Assembly (NCBI GenBank): GCA_949288725.1
Contig: CASELF010000027.1
Span: 1 to 64,000, forward strand
Direction of reading: 5' to 3'
From: an uncultured bacterium
GTDB lineage: Bacteria; Cyanobacteriota; Vampirovibrionia; Gastranaerophilales; Gastranaerophilaceae
Length of the DNA stretch: 64,000 nt
Shown here: one piece after another, positions 45,415-54,012 of the stretch
How positions within the stretch are numbered: position 1 is the first letter of the stretch
Layout: each line of letters opens with the position of its first letter
Translations under genes and position numbers: made by a program
Notes under the pieces: generated by a model
What the model saw: only the letters and a program-made list of their open reading frames with translations
Databases searched by the model: none
Told to the model about the DNA's origin: nothing

Positions 45415-47016
45415 ATGGCAAAAACAATTGGTATTGACCTTGGTACTACAAACTCAGTTGTTGCAGTTATGGAAGGTGGTAAACCAACCGTTATAGCAAA
45501 TTCAGAAGGTTCAAGAACAACACCTTCAATTGTTGGTTTTTCAAAAACAGGGGAAAGATTAGTAGGACAATTAGCAAAACGTCAAGCTATATTAAACCCT
45601 GATAAAACAGTTGCATCAATCAAAAGACATATGGGAGAGGATTACAAAGTTCATATTGACGGAAAAGATTATACTCCTCAAGAAATTTCAGCAATGATTT
45701 TAAGAAAATTAGCAGATGATGCAAGTAATTATCTTGGAGAAAAAGTTACATCTGCAGTAATTACAGTACCTGCATATTTTAACGATGCACAAAGACAAGC
45801 AACAAAAGATGCTGGTAAGATTGCAGGATTGGATGTATTGCGTATCGTAAACGAACCAACTGCAGCAGCACTTGCTTACGGTTTGGAAAAAGACAAGAGT
45901 GAAAAAGTTCTTGTATTCGACTTAGGTGGTGGTACATTTGATGTATCAATTCTTGAAATCGGTGACGGTGTTCACGAAGTACTTTCAACATCAGGTGATA
46001 CACACTTAGGTGGTGATGATTTCGACCAAAAGATTATGGATTGGATTTGTGACGAATTCAAGAAATTAGAAGGCATCGATTTAAGAAATGATAAACAAGC
46101 AATGCAACGTATTAAAGAAGCTGCAGAAAAGGCTAAATGTGAATTGTCATCATTGATGGAAACAAACATTAACTTAATGTTTATCACAGCAGATGCTAAC
46201 GGACCAAAACACTTGAATATGGATTTAACAAGAGCAAAATTTGAAGATTTATGCTTTGACTTACTAGAAAGATGTAAGAAACCTGTAGAACAAGCAATTA
46301 AAGATGCAGGCATATCAAAATCAGACATAAACGAAGTTGTATTAGTTGGTGGTTCATCAAGAATTCCGGCAGTACAAAGACTTGTTAAAGAATACACAGG
46401 CAAAGAACCTAACCAATCAGTAAACCCTGATGAAGTAGTTGCAGTAGGTGCAGCAATTCAAGCAGGTGTATTGGCAGGTGAAGTAAAAGATATCGTATTA
46501 CTTGATGTAACACCATTGACATTAGGTATTGAAACTTTAGGTGGAGTAATGACACCATTAGTTCCAAGAAACACTACAATCCCTGTTTCAAAATCACAAG
46601 TATTCTCAACAGCAGAAAACAACCAAACAGCAGTAGATATTCAAGTACTACAAGGTGAAAGACCAATGGCAAAAGATAACAAGTCATTAGGTATGTTCAG
46701 ACTTGAAGGTATCGCACCTGCAATGCGTGGTATTCCACAAATTGAAGTAACATTTGATATTGATGCTAACGGTATCGTAAATGTTTCAGCAAAAGATAAA
46801 GCAACAAACAAAGAACAAAAAATCACAATTACCAACTCATCTAACTTGTCAGAACAAGATATCGAAAAGATGGTAAAAGAAGCTGAAGCAAACGCTGCTG
46901 AAGATAAAAAGAAAAAAGAAGAAGCAGAAATTAAAAACAATGCATCAAGTATGATAGCATCAGCAGATAGAGTAATGAAAGATTTTGAAGGAAAAATCGA
47001 TGCTAATGACAAATAA
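45415..47016 (+). CDS. dnaK: Chaperone DnaK, truncated at residue 533 by an in-frame stop
   Basis: The frame opens with [21 protein letters not shown] (nucleotide-binding domain), continues through [17 protein letters not shown] and [14 protein letters not shown], and ends in the substrate-binding domain. The conserved C-terminal lid begins but stops at TAA 47014-47016 after 533 residues. The next 82 codons in the same frame are clearly the rest of DnaK, giving a normal 616-codon length. Causes could be a true nonsense mutation, stop readthrough or an assembly error. The ribosome site is AAAGGAGA. No CIRCE element is visible. grpE and dnaJ are not adjacent. Confidence 0.92.
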   Translation: MAKTIGIDLGTTNSVVAVMEGGKPTVIANSEGSRTTPSIVGFSKTGERLVGQLAKRQAILNPDKTVASIKRHMGEDYKVHIDGKDYTPQEISAMILRKLADDASNYLGEKVTSAVITVPAYFNDAQRQATKDAGKIAGLDVLRIVNEPTAAALAYGLEKDKSEKVLVFDLGGGTFDVSILEIGDGVHEVLSTSGDTHLGGDDFDQKIMDWICDEFKKLEGIDLRNDKQAMQRIKEAAEKAKCELSSLMETNINLMFITADANGPKHLNMDLTRAKFEDLCFDLLERCKKPVEQAIKDAGISKSDINEVVLVGGSSRIPAVQRLVKEYTGKEPNQSVNPDEVVAVGAAIQAGVLAGEVKDIVLLDVTPLTLGIETLGGVMTPLVPRNTTIPVSKSQVFSTAENNQTAVDIQVLQGERPMAKDNKSLGMFRLEGIAPAMRGIPQIEVTFDIDANGIVNVSAKDKATNKEQKITITNSSNLSEQDIEKMVKEAEANAAEDKKKKEEAEIKNNASSMIASADRVMKDFEGKIDANDK

Positions 47017-47265
47017 AAATTAGAAGAACAAAAAACAGCACTTCAAAAAGCAATTGATGAAAACAAACCAACTGATGAATTGAAAAAATTATCAGAAGAA
47101 TTGCAACAAACAATGTTTGCTATATCACAAAAGGCTTATGAAGCTGTACAAAAAGAAGGCGGAAATGCTCAAAGTGCAAATTCTGAATCAGCATCTTCTT
47201 CAAATTCATCTTCTAACAACAATAATGATGATGACGTTATTGATGCAGAATATGTTAAAGAATAA
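47017..47265 (+). pseudogene. dnaK: DnaK C-terminal remnant downstream of the in-frame TAA
   Basis: Directly after the TAA, the same frame encodes [31 protein letters not shown] and, after a Ser/Asn-rich tail, DDDVIDAEYVKE, the DnaK C-terminal signature. It has no ribosome site, and its first in-frame ATGs are inside conserved helices. It is therefore the cut-off lid and tail of dnaK and not a separate gene. Confidence 0.85.
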
Positions 47266-47290
47266 TAGTTCATTCACCTTTATAATGATG

Positions 47291-47325
47291 AAAAATAGAA
47301 CCTCCAAAAGAGGTTCTATTTTTTT
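47291..47325 (+). terminator. Terminator after dnaK
   Basis: GAACCTC and GAGGTTC, extended by A/T pairs on both sides, with a 5-base loop and a seven-T run, lie 25 bases after the original dnaK end. It is symmetric enough to serve also the convergent rex gene. Confidence 0.85.
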
Positions 47326-47343
47326 ATTAATAAAAAAAATAAA

Positions 47344-47958
47344 TTAAATATTGTAAGTAAATTGTAAAAAAGTTCCCATAAGATTTTCATTCCAAACCTG
47401 AACATCATCAGGGACTTCCAAAACCGTAGGAGTAAAATTCCAAATATATTTAATCTTAGATTTTACAATAAGGTTAGCCGTTTGTTGGGCAAACATTCCA
47501 GGAACAGTAAGAATTGCAATATCTGTACCATCCTGCAAAGCAATTTCGGGAAGATTTTTAATATCTATAATTTTTTTCCCATTAATTTCTTTGCCGATTT
47601 TATTTTTATCATTATCAAATAAACTTATAATATTCAACCCATAACTTGTAAAATTATCATATTTGGCAAGTGCCATGCCAAGATTACCTGCACCAATGAT
47701 ACAGGCTTTTTTAGACTTCGAAAACCCTAAATTTTTTTCGATAGAAGTTTTTAATTCTTTAACAATATACCCGACCCTTGATTTGCCTGAGTTATTTAAA
47801 AGATTAATATCTTTTCTAACCTGTGAATCATCAATACGCAAAAGTGTTGCAATTTGTTTACTGGAAATATATTCTTTTCCTTCTGCGATATAATCGCGCA
47901 AAATGCAATGATATAAGGTTAAACGATTAATAACTTTTTCTGAAAAATTCTTTTGCAT
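47344..47958 (-). CDS. rex: Redox-sensing transcriptional repressor Rex
   Basis: An N-terminal winged helix (YISSKQIATLLRIDDSQVRK) is followed by a Rossmann NAD(H)-binding domain (ACIIGAGNLGMALAKY) and a swapped C-terminal helix. Rex senses the NADH/NAD+ ratio and represses fermentation genes when NADH is low, which fits the anaerobic metabolism here. ATG 47958 gives 204 residues, the normal size. The frame is open further upstream, but that would add a 22-residue extension of Tyr and Ile unlike Rex. No Shine-Dalgarno precedes it, and a TATAAT just upstream suggests a very short leader. Confidence 0.9.
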   Translation of the reverse strand: MQKNFSEKVINRLTLYHCILRDYIAEGKEYISSKQIATLLRIDDSQVRKDINLLNNSGKSRVGYIVKELKTSIEKNLGFSKSKKACIIGAGNLGMALAKYDNFTSYGLNIISLFDNDKNKIGKEINGKKIIDIKNLPEIALQDGTDIAILTVPGMFAQQTANLIVKSKIKYIWNFTPTVLEVPDDVQVWNENLMGTFLQFTYNI

Positions 47959-48002
47959 ATAAATATTATACATAAAAAGATAATAAATATTAATTTTAAT
48001 GG

Positions 48003-48008
48003 TATAAT
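48003..48008 (+). promoter_or_regulatory. -10 box seven bases before the thioesterase start
   Basis: A perfect TATAAT ends seven bases before ATG 48016. Transcription would start at or next to the A of the ATG, so the mRNA would be leaderless, in line with the absence of a ribosome-binding site. Confidence 0.5.
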
Positions 48009-48015
48009 CAAAAGT

Positions 48016-48438
48016 ATGAAACACATATTAGAACAAAAAGTATATTATTCAGACACAGATTCATACGGTGTAGTATGGCACGGCTCATATTTGAGATGGT
48101 TGGAGATGGGCAGAGTAGAATTTTGTGAGAACTTAGGACTAAACCTTATTGATTTACAAAATCAAGACATAGTACTTCCTGTAACCAATTTGAACATAAA
48201 ATACAAAAGTTCTGCAAAACTTAATGATGACATTCTTATTGAATCAGAGATAACAGAACTTAAAAGTTACAGCGTAACATTCAAACAAGTAATAAAATCA
48301 AAAGAAACGGGAAAAATATATGTTGAGGCAGATGTTATAGTTGTAGCCATAAATAATGACGGAAAATTATACAGAAGGTTACCTGAAGTATTATCTCAAA
48401 AATTTGAAGAGGTATTAAAATGCCCGGCACTCGTTTAA
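48016..48438 (+). CDS. Acyl-CoA thioesterase, YbgC/4-hydroxybenzoyl-CoA type
   Basis: The 140-residue hot-dog fold protein has VYYSDTDSYGVVWHGSYLRW, the family motif with its catalytic Asp, followed by a long helix and beta strands. It hydrolyses short acyl-CoA or related thioesters. Proteins of this type are often linked to envelope (Tol-Pal) genes, but none is here. ATG 48016 is used; the open frame to 47953 is not supported by the family. It overlaps the pseudouridine synthase gene by 19 bases. Confidence 0.87.
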   Translation: MKHILEQKVYYSDTDSYGVVWHGSYLRWLEMGRVEFCENLGLNLIDLQNQDIVLPVTNLNIKYKSSAKLNDDILIESEITELKSYSVTFKQVIKSKETGKIYVEADVIVVAINNDGKLYRRLPEVLSQKFEEVLKCPALV

Positions 48439-49157
48439 ACAAATACATTGCATCTTCAGGAATATGCTCCAGACGAAAGGCTGATGAATTAATTGAAAAC
48501 GGGGCAGTAAGTATTAATGGAAAAAAAATAAACGAACCGGGATACATAGTTCAACCCAAAGACAAGGTATTTGTAAATAACAAACTAATTCATCCTGTAA
48601 AACACGAATACTACAGGTTCTACAAACCTGCAGGCTACATAACAACAGCAGATGATGAAAAAGGCAGAAAAACTATCTATGATTTGTTGCCTGAAAACTT
48701 ACAAAAACTAAAACCCGTAGGACGATTAGACAAAGATTCAACAGGGTTATTAATCCTAACAAATGATGGAGACTTAATAAATGCACTTACACATCCATCA
48801 ATAAAAGTTCCAAAACTATACAGAGTATCAGTTAATGGCAAAATTACACAAAATGACATTGATGCAATGTATAAAGGAATAGAAATAGAACCTGGCAAAA
48901 TCGGATATGCCCAAGTCGATGTATTAGAAATTGATTCTAAACATACGGTTATGGAAATTGTATTATACCAAGGTCTAAACAGACAAATAAGAAAAATGTT
49001 TGAGCATTTAGGATATGAAGTTGTGACATTAAAAAGAATTCAACATGCTACAATCAATTTAGACGGGCTAAAAAGAGGTGAATATAAACCAATAAAACCC
49101 GGACAAATCAAGGACCTAAAGAACTTTTTAAAAAGGATATCCAAGAAAAATGATTAA
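48420..49157 (+). CDS. 23S/16S rRNA pseudouridine synthase, RluB/RsuA family
   Basis: The 245-residue protein has an N-terminal S4 RNA-binding domain (RLNKYIASSGICSRRKADEL, and VSINGKK), then the catalytic domain with GRLDKDSTGLLILTNDG (catalytic Asp) and EGLNR-like YQGLNRQIRKMFEH. It isomerises one uridine in rRNA. RluB, RluE or RsuA cannot be told apart safely. Start overlaps the thioesterase end; GAAGAGGT is the ribosome site. It overlaps coaE by 8 bases. Confidence 0.92.
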   Translation: MPGTRLNKYIASSGICSRRKADELIENGAVSINGKKINEPGYIVQPKDKVFVNNKLIHPVKHEYYRFYKPAGYITTADDEKGRKTIYDLLPENLQKLKPVGRLDKDSTGLLILTNDGDLINALTHPSIKVPKLYRVSVNGKITQNDIDAMYKGIEIEPGKIGYAQVDVLEIDSKHTVMEIVLYQGLNRQIRKMFEHLGYEVVTLKRIQHATINLDGLKRGEYKPIKPGQIKDLKNFLKRISKKND

Positions 49158-49722
49158 ATTTGCACTTGTTGGAAATATCGCAAGCGGAAAATCCACAGTA
49201 GAAGAAATATTAATTAAAAACAACTACCCTGTATTAGATACAGACAAGGTTTGTCACAAATTATTAGAAAAAACAGAACAAATAAAAGAAACTTTTAAAG
49301 AATATGATGTATTTTTACAAAATGGAGAAATCTCAAGAGAAAAACTCGGACGATTAGTTTTTAACGATACAAAAAAAAAGAAGGAATTAGAAAATATACT
49401 ATACCCGATTGTCAGAATTGAAATAGAAAAATTTTTTCAAGAAAATAAAGATAAAAAAGCAGCATTTGTAGCAATTCCGCTTTTATTTGAAGCAAAAATG
49501 GAGGATTTATTTGACAAAATAATATTCATATATTGTGACGATAAAATAAGACTGGAAAGGCTAATAAAAAGAAACAATTATGACAAACAATATGCACAAA
49601 CAAGAATACTTGCTCAGCAACCTCAAGAAAATAAAATAAAAAAATCTGACATAATAATAAGTAATAACACAGATATAATAGCATTAGAGCACGAGATAAA
49701 AACCTTATTAAAAAACCTATAA
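49150..49722 (+). CDS. coaE: Dephospho-CoA kinase
   Basis: The 190-residue P-loop protein has GNIASGKSTVEE, DTDKVCHKLL, and the lid segment with RLIKRNNYDKQYAQTRI. It phosphorylates dephospho-CoA to finish coenzyme A synthesis. It overlaps the preceding gene by eight bases, so it is in the same operon. It is followed by a short gap before the atp operon. Confidence 0.93.
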   Translation: MIKFALVGNIASGKSTVEEILIKNNYPVLDTDKVCHKLLEKTEQIKETFKEYDVFLQNGEISREKLGRLVFNDTKKKKELENILYPIVRIEIEKFFQENKDKKAAFVAIPLLFEAKMEDLFDKIIFIYCDDKIRLERLIKRNNYDKQYAQTRILAQQPQENKIKKSDIIISNNTDIIALEHEIKTLLKNL

Positions 49723-49779
49723 AAATGTCATTGCAGAAAAATTTTTTCAGTGATAACATGAGATTAGAGAGGGAGCCAA

Positions 49780-50469
49780 ATGGAACACTGGACTTACAAT
49801 TTAAGCATATTAGGACATGGTGTAACAATTAATATGGATACATTAATAACAATGTGGTTCTCAATGATAATATTAATTGTTATTGCATTTATCTCAACAA
49901 GAAATTTAAAAATGGTACCGGGAAAGTTGCAATTATGTGCAGAAGGTATAATCAAATACTTTAATAACATTGCAAAAGCAAGTATGGGCAATGACAATGC
50001 CCAAAAGCATATTGCTATTATATTAACATTATTTATGTTTATATTAACAGCAAATTTAGTAGGGCAATTACCACTAAAAATAATACATTTGACAACAGGT
50101 GAATTAGCATCACCAAACAATGATATAAATATGACAGCCGCAATGGCTATAGTTGTTTCAATATACTACATATTCTTTGGAATACAAAAGAATGGATTTA
50201 GATTCTTTTTCAAAGGATTTAGTATAGATGGAATAATAATAACACTTGTAGATATGTTAGAATTATTTGTAAGACCATTTTCATTGGCACTGCGACTTTT
50301 TGCTAACATACTTGCAGGTGAATTATTAGTTGCAACCTTTATAAGTTTATGTGCAATAGTAATACCATTACCATTTATGTTATTTGAATTATTTGTAGCA
50401 CTGATACAGGCATTGGTATTTACGCTATTGTCAACAACATATATTTCAATGGCAGTACAAGATGAGTAA
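49780..50469 (+). CDS. atpB: ATP synthase subunit a
   Basis: The 229-residue, multi-pass membrane protein has LFVRPFSLALRLFANILAGE, which includes the essential arginine of LRLFAN, and the C-terminal LFVALIQALVFTLL. It forms the ion half-channels next to the c-ring. It heads the operon a-c-b'-b-delta-alpha-(Zn finger)-gamma. No atpI precedes it. GAGAGGGAG is the ribosome site. Confidence 0.95.
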   Translation: MEHWTYNLSILGHGVTINMDTLITMWFSMIILIVIAFISTRNLKMVPGKLQLCAEGIIKYFNNIAKASMGNDNAQKHIAIILTLFMFILTANLVGQLPLKIIHLTTGELASPNNDINMTAAMAIVVSIYYIFFGIQKNGFRFFFKGFSIDGIIITLVDMLELFVRPFSLALRLFANILAGELLVATFISLCAIVIPLPFMLFELFVALIQALVFTLLSTTYISMAVQDE

Positions 50470-50484
50470 TAAAGGAGAGAAAAA

Positions 50485-50721
50485 ATGGCTATAGAACAAA
50501 CTTTAGATTTAGCGAAATTAGGGGCAGGTATTGCAATCGGATTTGGTGCAATCGGCGGAGGTTTAGGCTTAGGTATTGCAACAAAAGGTGTTTTAGATGC
50601 AATTGCAAGACAACCTGAAATTAAAGATGAAGCTTTCAAAAACTTTATTATTGGTGCAGGTCTTGCAGAAGCAACAGCAATTTATGCTTTATTTATTGCA
50701 ATTATGTTGTTATTCAAATAA
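50485..50721 (+). CDS. atpE: ATP synthase subunit c
   Basis: The 78-residue hairpin has two membrane helices, the RQPE loop at 42-45 and ion-carrying Glu62 in GLAEATAIYAL. Residues corresponding to the Na+ ligands known from Ilyobacter-type c subunits (Gln in helix 1, Ser after the Glu) are Gly and Ala here, suggesting proton coupling (inference). It multimerises as the rotor ring. Spacing to atpB is 15 bases. Confidence 0.96.
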   Translation: MAIEQTLDLAKLGAGIAIGFGAIGGGLGLGIATKGVLDAIARQPEIKDEAFKNFIIGAGLAEATAIYALFIAIMLLFK

Positions 50722-50735
50722 GGACTAAATAGAAA

Positions 50736-51179
50736 ATGATTGAATTTAATGCTACTTTTATAATTGCGATGCTTAGTTTTGTTGTGTTCATAATGATAAT
50801 GAATGCGATATTCTATCAGCCTGTTTTAAACATAATAAGGAAAAGAGAAGAATATATAAATTCAAATTACGAAGAGTCAACAAAGAATGACAAAACAGCA
50901 AAAGATCTTGATGAAAGCAGAAATACGCAGATTAACGCAACCCAAGCAAAATGCAGAAAAGATTTTTATACTGCAGTGAATAAGTTGCAAGAAAATTCTG
51001 CCGGCAAAATAAAAGAAGCAAAAGAAAACAATAAAACAATAATACAAACAGAAAAAGACAGATTATTAAAAGAAGAAATGGAATTACAACAAAAATTACA
51101 AGGCAGTGTAGTTGAGGATTTGGCAAATTCTATTACAGAAAAACTTCTAAACAATAATCAAGTTCAAGTAAAACAATAA
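50736..51179 (+). CDS. atpG: ATP synthase subunit b' (second b-type subunit)
   Basis: The 147-residue protein has one N-terminal membrane helix (about 5-30) followed by a long charged helix, as in b subunits (YQPVLNIIRKREEYI). It precedes a second b-like gene, as in cyanobacteria and chloroplasts, where b' and b form a heterodimeric stator stalk. This split is one reason for placing the genome near Cyanobacteria. The name atpG is used for b' in cyanobacterial operons, not for gamma. Confidence 0.85.
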   Translation: MIEFNATFIIAMLSFVVFIMIMNAIFYQPVLNIIRKREEYINSNYEESTKNDKTAKDLDESRNTQINATQAKCRKDFYTAVNKLQENSAGKIKEAKENNKTIIQTEKDRLLKEEMELQQKLQGSVVEDLANSITEKLLNNNQVQVKQ

Positions 51180-51190
51180 GAGAAACGACA

Positions 51191-51700
51191 ATGCAGGAAA
51201 TTCTTTCAATACTAAAGACATTAGCAGAATCAAATACCATCAACTTTATAATAATGTTGGTGATACTTGGATTGATAGTGAGAAAAATACATTTGAATGA
51301 ATCCTTCCAAAAAGCGACGGATAAAATTCAAAACAACATAGAAACTTCAGAAAAGACAAAACAAAACAGTCAAGACAATCTTGCCCAAAGTCAGAAGAAA
51401 ATGGAAGAATTACCAAAAGAACTTGCAACACTAGAAAAGACTTCAGAAAGCAAGATCAAGTCATTTGAAGATACTATCAAAATAACAACACAAAAAACAA
51501 TAACAAATATAAATCAATCAATACAAAAAACAATGGCAATAGAAGAGAAAAAGTTATCAAATCATATAAAAGAGAGAACTTCACACGAATCTATTGACCT
51601 TGCAAAAAATAAAATTATTGATATTTTGAAGAAAAATCCAAACTTACATAATCAATTTATACAACAAAGTTTGGATGAACTAGATAAGGTAAAACTATAA
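51191..51700 (+). CDS. atpF: ATP synthase subunit b
   Basis: The 169-residue protein has one membrane helix (about 17-32, FIIMLVILGLIVRKI) and a long charged coiled-coil stalk. It links Fo to the delta subunit as part of the stator. It is placed between b' and delta, and its stop overlaps the delta ATG by one base. Confidence 0.87.
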   Translation: MQEILSILKTLAESNTINFIIMLVILGLIVRKIHLNESFQKATDKIQNNIETSEKTKQNSQDNLAQSQKKMEELPKELATLEKTSESKIKSFEDTIKITTQKTITNINQSIQKTMAIEEKKLSNHIKERTSHESIDLAKNKIIDILKKNPNLHNQFIQQSLDELDKVKL

Positions 51701-52239
51701 TGATAAAAACCTCAGTAATTTCAAAGAACTATGCAAAAGCACTATTAGAAGCAGCGCAAGAAAGCGGTGATTATTCTTGTTATGCAACCCAACTGGAAGA
51801 AATAATAAATGTGCTAAACAATTCAAAAGATTTGCAAATCGTTATGGCAAATTCTGCAATTTCAACATCGAAGAAAATTGAAATTGTTAATGAAATCTTT
51901 GGAAACAAAATTGACCACAAACTATTAAATTTTATCAAAATATTAATAGAAAAGAACAGATTTAATGAATTTGAAACGATAAAAGAAATATATAATGAAG
52001 AAATCTCAAAACTTTCAAACAAAACAAAAGTAGAGATAACATCGCCAATAGACCTGGATTTTGAAAAGAAGACAGCGATATTATTCAAACTAGAGCACAA
52101 ATTAAACACAGAAGTAATTCCTATATGGAATATAGATGAAAGTTTAATAGCCGGATTAATCTTCAAAATTGGTGATTGCGTGATAGATACTAGCGTAAAG
52201 ACCAAGTTAGAAAATTTAAGTAATGAAATAAATAGATAA
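51700..52239 (+). CDS. atpH: ATP synthase subunit delta
   Basis: The 179-residue protein has the OSCP/delta fold: an N-terminal helical domain (SKNYAKALLEAAQESGDYS) and the C-terminal conserved stretch with SLIAGLIFKIGDCVIDTSVK. It joins the b/b' stalk to the top of the alpha/beta ring. It is between atpF and atpA, 9 bases before atpA. Confidence 0.95.
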   Translation: MIKTSVISKNYAKALLEAAQESGDYSCYATQLEEIINVLNNSKDLQIVMANSAISTSKKIEIVNEIFGNKIDHKLLNFIKILIEKNRFNEFETIKEIYNEEISKLSNKTKVEITSPIDLDFEKKTAILFKLEHKLNTEVIPIWNIDESLIAGLIFKIGDCVIDTSVKTKLENLSNEINR

Positions 52240-52248
52240 GGGGGCATT

Positions 52249-53760
52249 ATGGTACTTATCCAACCTGAAGAAATAAGTTCAATAATAAAAGAGAAAATAG
52301 ACAATTACGAACTTCAAACAGAAGTATCAAATACCGGAACCGTACTGGAAATAGGCGATGGTATCGCAAGAATCTATGGACTACGCAATGTAATGGCAAA
52401 TGAACTTGTAATGTTTGAAGACGGAGCAGGAACACTTGGTATAGCGATGAACCTGGAAGAAGACAATGTAGGTGTAGTAATACTTGGAGATTACACACAC
52501 ATAAAAGAGGGAACCGTAGTAAAAACAACAGGAAAAATTGCATCAGTACCTGTAGGAGAAGGTTTAATCGGAAGAATTATTGACCCTACAGGCAAACCAT
52601 TAGATGGAAAAGGAGAATACAAATATACAAAAGTTAGACCAATCGAAAGAGTAGCTCCTGGTATTGTAACAAGGAAATCAGTTCACGAGCCGCTAAAAAC
52701 AGGTTTAACAGCAATTGATGCACTAACTCCAATAGGAAGAGGACAAAGAGAATTAATTATTGGAGATAGACAAACAGGCAAAACAGCAATTGCAATAGAT
52801 ACAATAATTAACCAAAAGGGCAAAGATGTAATCTGTATATATGTTGCAATCGGACAAAAAGCATCAACAGTAGCATACTTAGCCAAAACATTAGAAGATC
52901 ATGGTGCTATGGATTACTCAATAATAGTTTCATCAACAGCGAATGAATCAGCGCCATTACAATATATTGCACCATTTGCAGGAGTAACAATTGGTGAAGA
53001 ATTTATGGAACAAGGCAAATCAGTTTTGATAATATACGATGACTTATCAAAACACGCCCAAGCATATAGAGCGATGAGTTTGCTACTTAAAAGACCGCCA
53101 GGACGTGAAGCATACCCTGGAGATGTATTCTACTTACATTCAAGATTATTGGAAAGAGCCGTAAAATTGAATGATGAACTTGGTGGTGGAAGTATCACAG
53201 CATTACCGATTATTGAAACTCAAGCAGGTGATGTATCCGCATACATTCCAACAAACGTAATTTCAATTACAGACGGACAGATATTCTTAGAAAGTAACGC
53301 ATTTAACGCAGGTATAAGACCGGCAATAAACGCAGGTATTTCAGTATCTCGTGTAGGTGGTGCAGCTCAAACAAAAGCAATAAAACAAGTTGCAGGACAA
53401 TTAAGACTAGACCTTGCTCAATACAGAGAACTTGAAGCCTTTGCACAATTTGCATCAGATCTTGACGCAATGACGAAAAAGCAACTTCTAAGAGGTCAAA
53501 AACTTACAGAAGTATTGAAACAGCAACAATATTCTCCACTAAGCACGGCAGAACAAGTTTCAATATTGTTTGCAGCAAATGAAGGTCTATTAGACGATGT
53601 AGAAAACTCAGATATTGCAAGATTCAAAAAAGAATGGTTTGTCTACTTTAATGCAAACTTTAAAGATTTAGTTGAACGACTAAATTCAGGTTCCGCATTA
53701 TCTGATGACGATAAAAAAGCCTTAACGGAAGGTTTGACAACATTTAAAAGTACATTTTAA
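52249..53760 (+). CDS. atpA: ATP synthase subunit alpha
   Basis: The 503-residue protein has Walker [14 protein letters not shown], the alpha/beta signature around [17 protein letters not shown], and [15 protein letters not shown] at its N-terminus for delta binding. It forms the hexamer with beta subunits, which are not in this window. Length is standard. The ribosome site is AAGGGGG. Confidence 0.98.
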   Translation: MVLIQPEEISSIIKEKIDNYELQTEVSNTGTVLEIGDGIARIYGLRNVMANELVMFEDGAGTLGIAMNLEEDNVGVVILGDYTHIKEGTVVKTTGKIASVPVGEGLIGRIIDPTGKPLDGKGEYKYTKVRPIERVAPGIVTRKSVHEPLKTGLTAIDALTPIGRGQRELIIGDRQTGKTAIAIDTIINQKGKDVICIYVAIGQKASTVAYLAKTLEDHGAMDYSIIVSSTANESAPLQYIAPFAGVTIGEEFMEQGKSVLIIYDDLSKHAQAYRAMSLLLKRPPGREAYPGDVFYLHSRLLERAVKLNDELGGGSITALPIIETQAGDVSAYIPTNVISITDGQIFLESNAFNAGIRPAINAGISVSRVGGAAQTKAIKQVAGQLRLDLAQYRELEAFAQFASDLDAMTKKQLLRGQKLTEVLKQQQYSPLSTAEQVSILFAANEGLLDDVENSDIARFKKEWFVYFNANFKDLVERLNSGSALSDDDKKALTEGLTTFKSTF

Positions 53761-53788
53761 CAATTAACAACGAAGGAGAATCGATATT

Positions 53789-53995
53789 ATGAAATGTTAC
53801 AATCATCACGATAGAGATGCTTTTGGAGTATGTACAGTTTGTGGAAAAGGCTTATGCTTGGAATGTATGAAGCAAGATTCCAATGATGTACGTTGTAAAA
53901 ACAACTGTCAAAAAGGATTTAAAGGAAGCCAAATACTATCTTTTGCAGGCTTTTTGATAATAACAGTACTTTTGTTAATATGTGTCTTTGACTAA
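53789..53995 (+). CDS. B-box-type zinc-finger membrane protein inserted in the atp operon
   Basis: The 68-residue protein has CYNHHDRDAFGVCTVCGKG plus LCLEC, then CKNNC, a pattern of Cys and His matching bacterial B-box-like zinc fingers, followed by a single C-terminal membrane helix (about 49-66, ILSFAGFLIITVLLLICVF). It is expressed from its own AAGGAG site between atpA and gamma, in the same direction and with small gaps (28 and 17 bases). It may help assemble or regulate the ATP synthase, or may simply be a passenger. No standard ATP synthase part looks like this. Confidence 0.85.
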   Translation: MKCYNHHDRDAFGVCTVCGKGLCLECMKQDSNDVRCKNNCQKGFKGSQILSFAGFLIITVLLLICVFD

Positions 53996-54012
53996 GAAAA
54001 TAAGGTAAAACA

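Noticed and set aside
45972-47012. Long minus-strand frames within dnaK
   Set aside because: They are antisense shadows of a highly conserved gene and show no ribosome sites or family features.
47080-47265. A separate 61-residue gene after dnaK
   Set aside because: It is in the same frame as dnaK and encodes conserved DnaK C-terminal residues with no ribosome site, so it is part of the interrupted gene.
53789-53995. atpI or a uncI-like assembly gene in the atp operon
   Set aside because: The product is a Cys/His zinc finger with one C-terminal membrane helix, not the multi-helix AtpI type, and it lies after alpha and not before a.
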